From the NCBI RefSeq assembly GCF_014529935.1, contig NZ_JACVFC010000003.1, positions 1,031,954 to 1,095,953 on the forward strand: a stretch of 64,000 nucleotides of DNA. The letters are read 5' to 3'. Each line of letters starts with the position of its first letter. Position 1 is the first letter of the stretch. The DNA is from Chitinophaga qingshengii (GTDB taxonomy: Bacteria > Bacteroidota > Bacteroidia > Chitinophagales > Chitinophagaceae). Positions 59,935-64,000 of this stretch are shown here, in pieces. The translations under genes and the position numbers were made by a program. The notes beneath the pieces are model-generated. The model had not been told where the DNA came from. It was given only the letters and a program-made list of their open reading frames with translations, and searched no databases.

Positions 59935-62900
59935 ATGAAACGACTTATAACCTTTTTACTCCTGTTAACGGGCTTTGTGTTACCGTCTGCCAAGACGATA
60001 GCACAAACGGCGTTTATGAACGCCCCTACCTCCGTTTGCGCAGGCAGCTTCGCCACCATGAACGGTTTGGTATGGAGCGGATCATGGGAAGTGCACCATA
60101 TGGACTGGAGTGTATCTCCGGCCCTGGCCGCCACGGACTATGAAATGCTGTACACCAATGACGGAACAGGCACAGATGAATGGCTTAACCGTACTCCGGA
60201 CATTGATAACTATCCCGGAGTAACCGCGATGACAATCCGACTTAAAAAAGTCGGGAGCTATACCTTCACGGTAAAACTTTACGATTCGAACGGTAACTAT
60301 ATCAGTGCCTCCAAAACGATCAAGGTCGAGGACTGCAGCATTAGTAAATGTACAGGCACCATTAGTACCATGGCCGGCTTTAAGGAGGACTTTGGTGTAT
60401 TCAATGATGGCGACAAACCTCGTAAAAACGCTATTATTGAAGGGATGGGCTCAACACTGTCCTATACCTTCCCTACCAAACTCAGTCCACTGAATATTGG
60501 CGATGACTACTATGTAGAATACTGGAACACACAGGCCAAACCGGAATGGGTGTTTGCCTATGACCACACCGGCGGCGTTTCCTACCCACAACGGGGAGGT
60601 ATGCTGGTCGCCAACTCTTCTATCAAGAAAAAAGCATTTTACCAAAGAACCATCAACAATCTCTGCCCTGGTTCTGTTTACAACTTCTCTGCCTGGTTCA
60701 TGAACGTGAACGGCATTGAAGTATTTAATAAAACCTGTGCAAGAGCATCCGATACGCCACCGGATGGATACCACTATGCGGGAGTGACATTCATTCTTAC
60801 TGATCCTGTTACCAATACAGAACTGAAAAGATTCAATACCAACGATGTATCTATGAACCTGGCCTACCCCGAATGGCAACAATATGGTGGCAGCTTTAAG
60901 ATTCCTGCGGGCAAGACATCCGTTAAATTAACGATCCTAAACAACAACCCCGGTGGTTGCGGTAATGACATCGCCATTGATGATATTCAGTTTACCTATT
61001 GCAGCCCAGACCTCTTTGCATATGTAGATGGCCTGAAAGACGAAAAAAGAATAAAAGACCAGATCTGCGGTGGTGCTCCGTTAAACCTGACAGCTTACCT
61101 GGAACCAGCCTCTTACTTCACGAATCCGGTCTATCAATGGGAAATGAGTACTGTCAGCGCAACCGGTCCTTATAGCCCCATATCAAATGGTGCGATGAAC
61201 ACTGGTAGCGTATCCGGTGCTACCACACCGGTACTGAGCTTCACCGCTGGTGCGCTGAAAGGCGATCCCAATGTCTCTAAAGTTTATTATTTCAGGGTTA
61301 ACATCACAGAAAAAGATAACGTTAGCCTTGGAAACTGTGCCGCTCCCTCCCGACCGGTAGAAATCACCGTCTTACCTCAACCACAAATTTCGGTAACAGG
61401 TAATGAAATCTGTAACGGTCAGCAAGCCCACCTGGAAGTAACCGGTGGGTATACGTCTTATTTCTGGAAAGTAGATCCGCTGGTAAACGGTACCAAACTC
61501 GATGTGAGTCCTAACGTTACCACCACCTACGAAGTAGTGGGCGAAAAAACCTACGGTAATAATAAAGTCTGCCGCGATAGTAACCGCGCACAAATTGTCG
61601 TTTATCCGAAACCAATTGTAAATGTTACATTGGTAACACCAAAGACGATTTGTCAAGGCGAAGAAGCCAAACTGGAAATCGAGAAGGAAAATAGTAAATA
61701 CACTATTTCCTGGCAATATAATGGTGTGATAATACCCGGTGAAACAGGTACCTCCATTACCCATACTCCCACCCAGGTGACGGATCTGACTGCCACTCCA
61801 CCGGTAAGAAATATCTATACGGTTATTGTGAAGAATGGTGTCTGCGCACCACAAGACCAGGCAGAAGTGATTGTCAACTCGATGCCCAAACTCACACCGC
61901 AACCCGATATCAAACAGTGTGAGAATGGTACCTTCACGCTCAATGGCACCCCTCCCAAGGCGGACCAGAGCGGTGTGTGGACCTACAAAAATAACGACAA
62001 CCAGGGCACCACACTGACCAACCCTACTGCCTATAACGCTACTGTCAGCGGCCTTGGCTTAGGTAAAACAGTGACACTCGTTTGGACGGTTACCAACAAC
62101 AACCTGTCCAGATGTTCCGCCAGCAATGAAGTGGTACTGATCAACATGCCCAAACCCACCTCCGCTGCTACGGTAGATATCACGCAATGTAATAACAAGA
62201 CATTTGATATCACCGGTACAGAACCAGCTGCATGGGAAACAGGCGTATGGACAGGACCTGCCGGCGTAAATATCCTGGAACCTACCAAATTCAAAACCAC
62301 TGCCACCCTTACCGGTACCGCCACTACACAGGACATCACCCTCACCTGGACGCTCAGCAACGGTAAATGCGCGGATGGTAAATCACTGGTAAACCTGCAT
62401 TTACGCCCGGCTCCTAAAGTAAGCGCTACGGCCAACCCGGTTTGTCAAACTGCTAAACAGTTTACCGTCAACGCCACTGTTTTAGCCGGAAGCGGAGCGA
62501 TTACCAAATACACCGTGAAACAAGGCACTGGCAACCCATTGTCAGGTTTCCCGAATGCAACGGGCTCCATCACTGCCAGCGGCGCCATTAATGTAACACT
62601 GCCTGATAACACAGCAGCTGGTACCTATGATTTCATCCTCACCGTACAGAACGATGATAACCTGGGATGTAGCCTTGATGTACCGTTTAAATTAAGAGTA
62701 GATGCACAACCAGATGCGACCATCAGCGGAACAGCTGCCATCTGTCTGGGTACTACTGTTACGCTGAGTGTAGACGCTTCCAACAGCACCTACACTAAAA
62801 AATGGACGATCAATGGTACTGTGCAATCAAGCACCGGCCAAAGCCTCACACATACACCTACTGCCGCTGGTACCTATAACTATAGTGTTACCATTACCAA

Positions 62901-64000
62901 CTTAACCTGCTCCGATACCAAAAACTTCACAGTGGTGGTAACGGAAGTACCGGTAGCCAAACCAGGCACTGTACTGCCCCAGTGTGATAACGGTAACTTC
63001 ACCATGGACGCTACCCTGCCTGCTGACCAGGAAGGCGAGTGGACGATTTCCGGCAGCGCTAATGGAGCTGTTATCACAACACCTACCGATCCTAAAACGA
63101 CGGTTACAGGATTGGAAGCCGGTAAAACAGTAACCCTGACCTGGACAGTACGTAGTAAGAATAACAACAACTGTCAGAACAGTGCCAATATCACGCTGAG
63201 AAACACCAAATCACTTTCTGAAAGTGTAGCTGGTGATCCGATCATTCAGTGCGGTAATAATAAGTTCCAGCTCAACGGCAGCCAGCCTGTTACCGCTGAT
63301 GGTGAAACAGGTAAATGGAGCGGCCCTGCAAATGTTAGCTTCGGTAACGCGACGCTGTACAATACTACCGCTACTGTAACCGGTACTCCTCCGGTAACCG
63401 TTACCCTGACCTGGACCATCAGCAACGGCGTTTGTAAAGACAAAACTTCCACTATTGACCTCACCGTCAACAAAGTGCCCAGTGTAGACGCTGCTGTAAA
63501 CGCTTCTGTATGTAACAGCGGTACTACCTTCGATCTGGTTACTTCCAACCAGGTAGGTATTATCACCAAATACACCATTAAACCTGCCTCCACCAAGGCA
63601 ATGCCTGGCTTCACAACTCAGACAGGTGCATGGACAAGCGTAGGCACTATTAAAGTCACCTACCCTGCTGGTACACCTGCGGGTACTTATAACTTCATCC
63701 TCACCGTACAGGATGGTACCAATGCCGGTTGTACCAAAGATGTTCCATTCTCCGTGATCATCGATGCCAACCCGACTGTGGTACTCACCGCTGACATGAC
63801 GGACGTATGCGACGGCGCTACCGTGAAACTGTCCATTGATAAGGCCAACCTCGGTCATACCATCACCTGGACGGTGAACGGTAATCCTATCGCTGCCGCC
63901 AACAACCAAACTGAGATCTCCGTTACACCTGCTGCGGGTACCTATAAGTATACCGTAACCGTGAAAAATGGTAACTGTACCGTGTCTGATGAAAAAACAA
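59935..64000 (+). CDS. giant secreted Ig/PKD-like repeat protein, 3' end cut by window
   Basis: An open frame of 1355 codons runs from the ATG at 59935 to the window end without a stop. A Sec signal peptide (MKRLITFLLLLTGFVLPSAK) comes first, then an N-terminal non-repeat domain up to about residue 370, then PKD/Ig-like beta domains. From base 61915 a four-domain block repeats: starts QCENG, QCNNK, VCQTA, ICLG, then again QCDNG, QCGNN, VCNSG, VCDGA. The periods are 1062-1068 bp. Such proteins are usually secreted by the type IX system with a C-terminal sorting domain, which would lie outside the window. Probably an adhesin or gliding-related surface protein. Confidence 0.85.
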   Translation, partial: MKRLITFLLLLTGFVLPSAKTIAQTAFMNAPTSVCAGSFATMNGLVWSGSWEVHHMDWSVSPALAATDYEMLYTNDGTGTDEWLNRTPDIDNYPGVTAMTIRLKKVGSYTFTVKLYDSNGNYISASKTIKVEDCSISKCTGTISTMAGFKEDFGVFNDGDKPRKNAIIEGMGSTLSYTFPTKLSPLNIGDDYYVEYWNTQAKPEWVFAYDHTGGVSYPQRGGMLVANSSIKKKAFYQRTINNLCPGSVYNFSAWFMNVNGIEVFNKTCARASDTPPDGYHYAGVTFILTDPVTNTELKRFNTNDVSMNLAYPEWQQYGGSFKIPAGKTSVKLTILNNNPGGCGNDIAIDDIQFTYCSPDLFAYVDGLKDEKRIKDQICGGAPLNLTAYLEPASYFTNPVYQWEMSTVSATGPYSPISNGAMNTGSVSGATTPVLSFTAGALKGDPNVSKVYYFRVNITEKDNVSLGNCAAPSRPVEITVLPQPQISVTGNEICNGQQAHLEVTGGYTSYFWKVDPLVNGTKLDVSPNVTTTYEVVGEKTYGNNKVCRDSNRAQIVVYPKPIVNVTLVTPKTICQGEEAKLEIEKENSKYTISWQYNGVIIPGETGTSITHTPTQVTDLTATPPVRNIYTVIVKNGVCAPQDQAEVIVNSMPKLTPQPDIKQCENGTFTLNGTPPKADQSGVWTYKNNDNQGTTLTNPTAYNATVSGLGLGKTVTLVWTVTNNNLSRCSASNEVVLINMPKPTSAATVDITQCNNKTFDITGTEPAAWETGVWTGPAGVNILEPTKFKTTATLTGTATTQDITLTWTLSNGKCADGKSLVNLHLRPAPKVSATANPVCQTAKQFTVNATVLAGSGAITKYTVKQGTGNPLSGFPNATGSITASGAINVTLPDNTAAGTYDFILTVQNDDNLGCSLDVPFKLRVDAQPDATISGTAAICLGTTVTLSVDASNSTYTKKWTINGTVQSSTGQSLTHTPTAAGTYNYSVTITNLTCSDTKNFTVVVTEVPVAKPGTVLPQCDNGNFTMDATLPADQEGEWTISGSANGAVITTPTDPKTTVTGLEAGKTVTLTWTVRSKNNNNCQNSANITLRNTKSLSESVAGDPIIQCGNNKFQLNGSQPVTADGETGKWSGPANVSFGNATLYNTTATVTGTPPVTVTLTWTISNGVCKDKTSTIDLTVNKVPSVDAAVNASVCNSGTTFDLVTSNQVGIITKYTIKPASTKAMPGFTTQTGAWTSVGTIKVTYPAGTPAGTYNFILTVQDGTNAGCTKDVPFSVIIDANPTVVLTADMTDVCDGATVKLSIDKANLGHTITWTVNGNPIAAANNQTEISVTPAAGTYKYTVTVKNGNCTVSDEKT

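Noticed and set aside
61372..63909. Long minus-strand ORFs opposite the giant gene
   Set aside because: They are antisense shadows of the low-complexity Thr/Gly-rich repeat protein; their products are Val/Thr/His-rich without domains.

Overview
The window reads as chromosome of a Bacteroidota bacterium, most likely a Chitinophaga-type member of the Chitinophagaceae. Reasons: SusC/SusD pairs, TonB-dependent receptors, several Bacteroidota promoters with the -7 element TAnnTTTG, urease and lanthipeptide-leader sequences of the kind I associate with Chitinophaga, and a giant Ig/PKD-like secreted protein. The genus is an inference. The window cuts one gene at its left edge and one at its right edge.

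Region 1 (1-13 kb) is mostly housekeeping or envelope: an App1-like phosphatase end, a methyltransferase, a heterodimeric ABC exporter with one degenerate ATP site, a TreY/TreZ-like pair whose active-site motifs deviate strongly from the usual ones, a response regulator without its phospho-acceptor Asp, and small hypothetical proteins. Region 2 (14.5-14.9 kb) has two tandem tRNA-Arg(ACG) genes; a third, identical to the second, lies at 52.3 kb on the other strand.

Region 3 (16.3-23.3 kb) is a DNA-damage mutagenesis cassette: imuA-imuB-dnaE2-alkB in one tight operon, divergent from a helix-turn-helix/S24 (LexA-like) regulator. The shared intergenic space holds a promoter overlapped by paired inverted repeats.

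Region 4 (24.2-38.9 kb) is a nickel/urease island. A metal-chelate uptake operon (TonB receptor, binding protein, methyltransferase, FecCD permease, FecE ATPase) is divergent from ureABC-EFGD-hypAB-porin-nikR. The urease alpha subunit carries an apparent twin-arginine signal peptide, which suggests the Ni-loaded enzyme is exported to the periplasm. The porin in the operon and the NikR regulator fit an envelope urease system with its own nickel supply and sensing.

Region 5 (39-52.3 kb) starts with a hybrid histidine kinase and then holds nine small lanthipeptide-like precursor genes (GG-type leaders, Cys-rich cores with Thr/Ser-Cys steps), one dead leader remnant, an AraC regulator and a SusC/SusD/DUF5000/DUF4998 outer-membrane operon lying between the two groups of precursors. 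No modification enzyme or transporter for the precursors is present in the window.

Region 6 (52.5-59.5 kb) is core: rlmH, rhomboid protease, tilS, etfBA, a DUF151 nuclease, ispE, rpmI-rplT. A large 30-bp-arm inverted repeat follows etfA. Region 7 (59.9-64 kb) is the start of a giant secreted repeat protein, with a four-domain block of about 355 residues occurring twice before the window ends.
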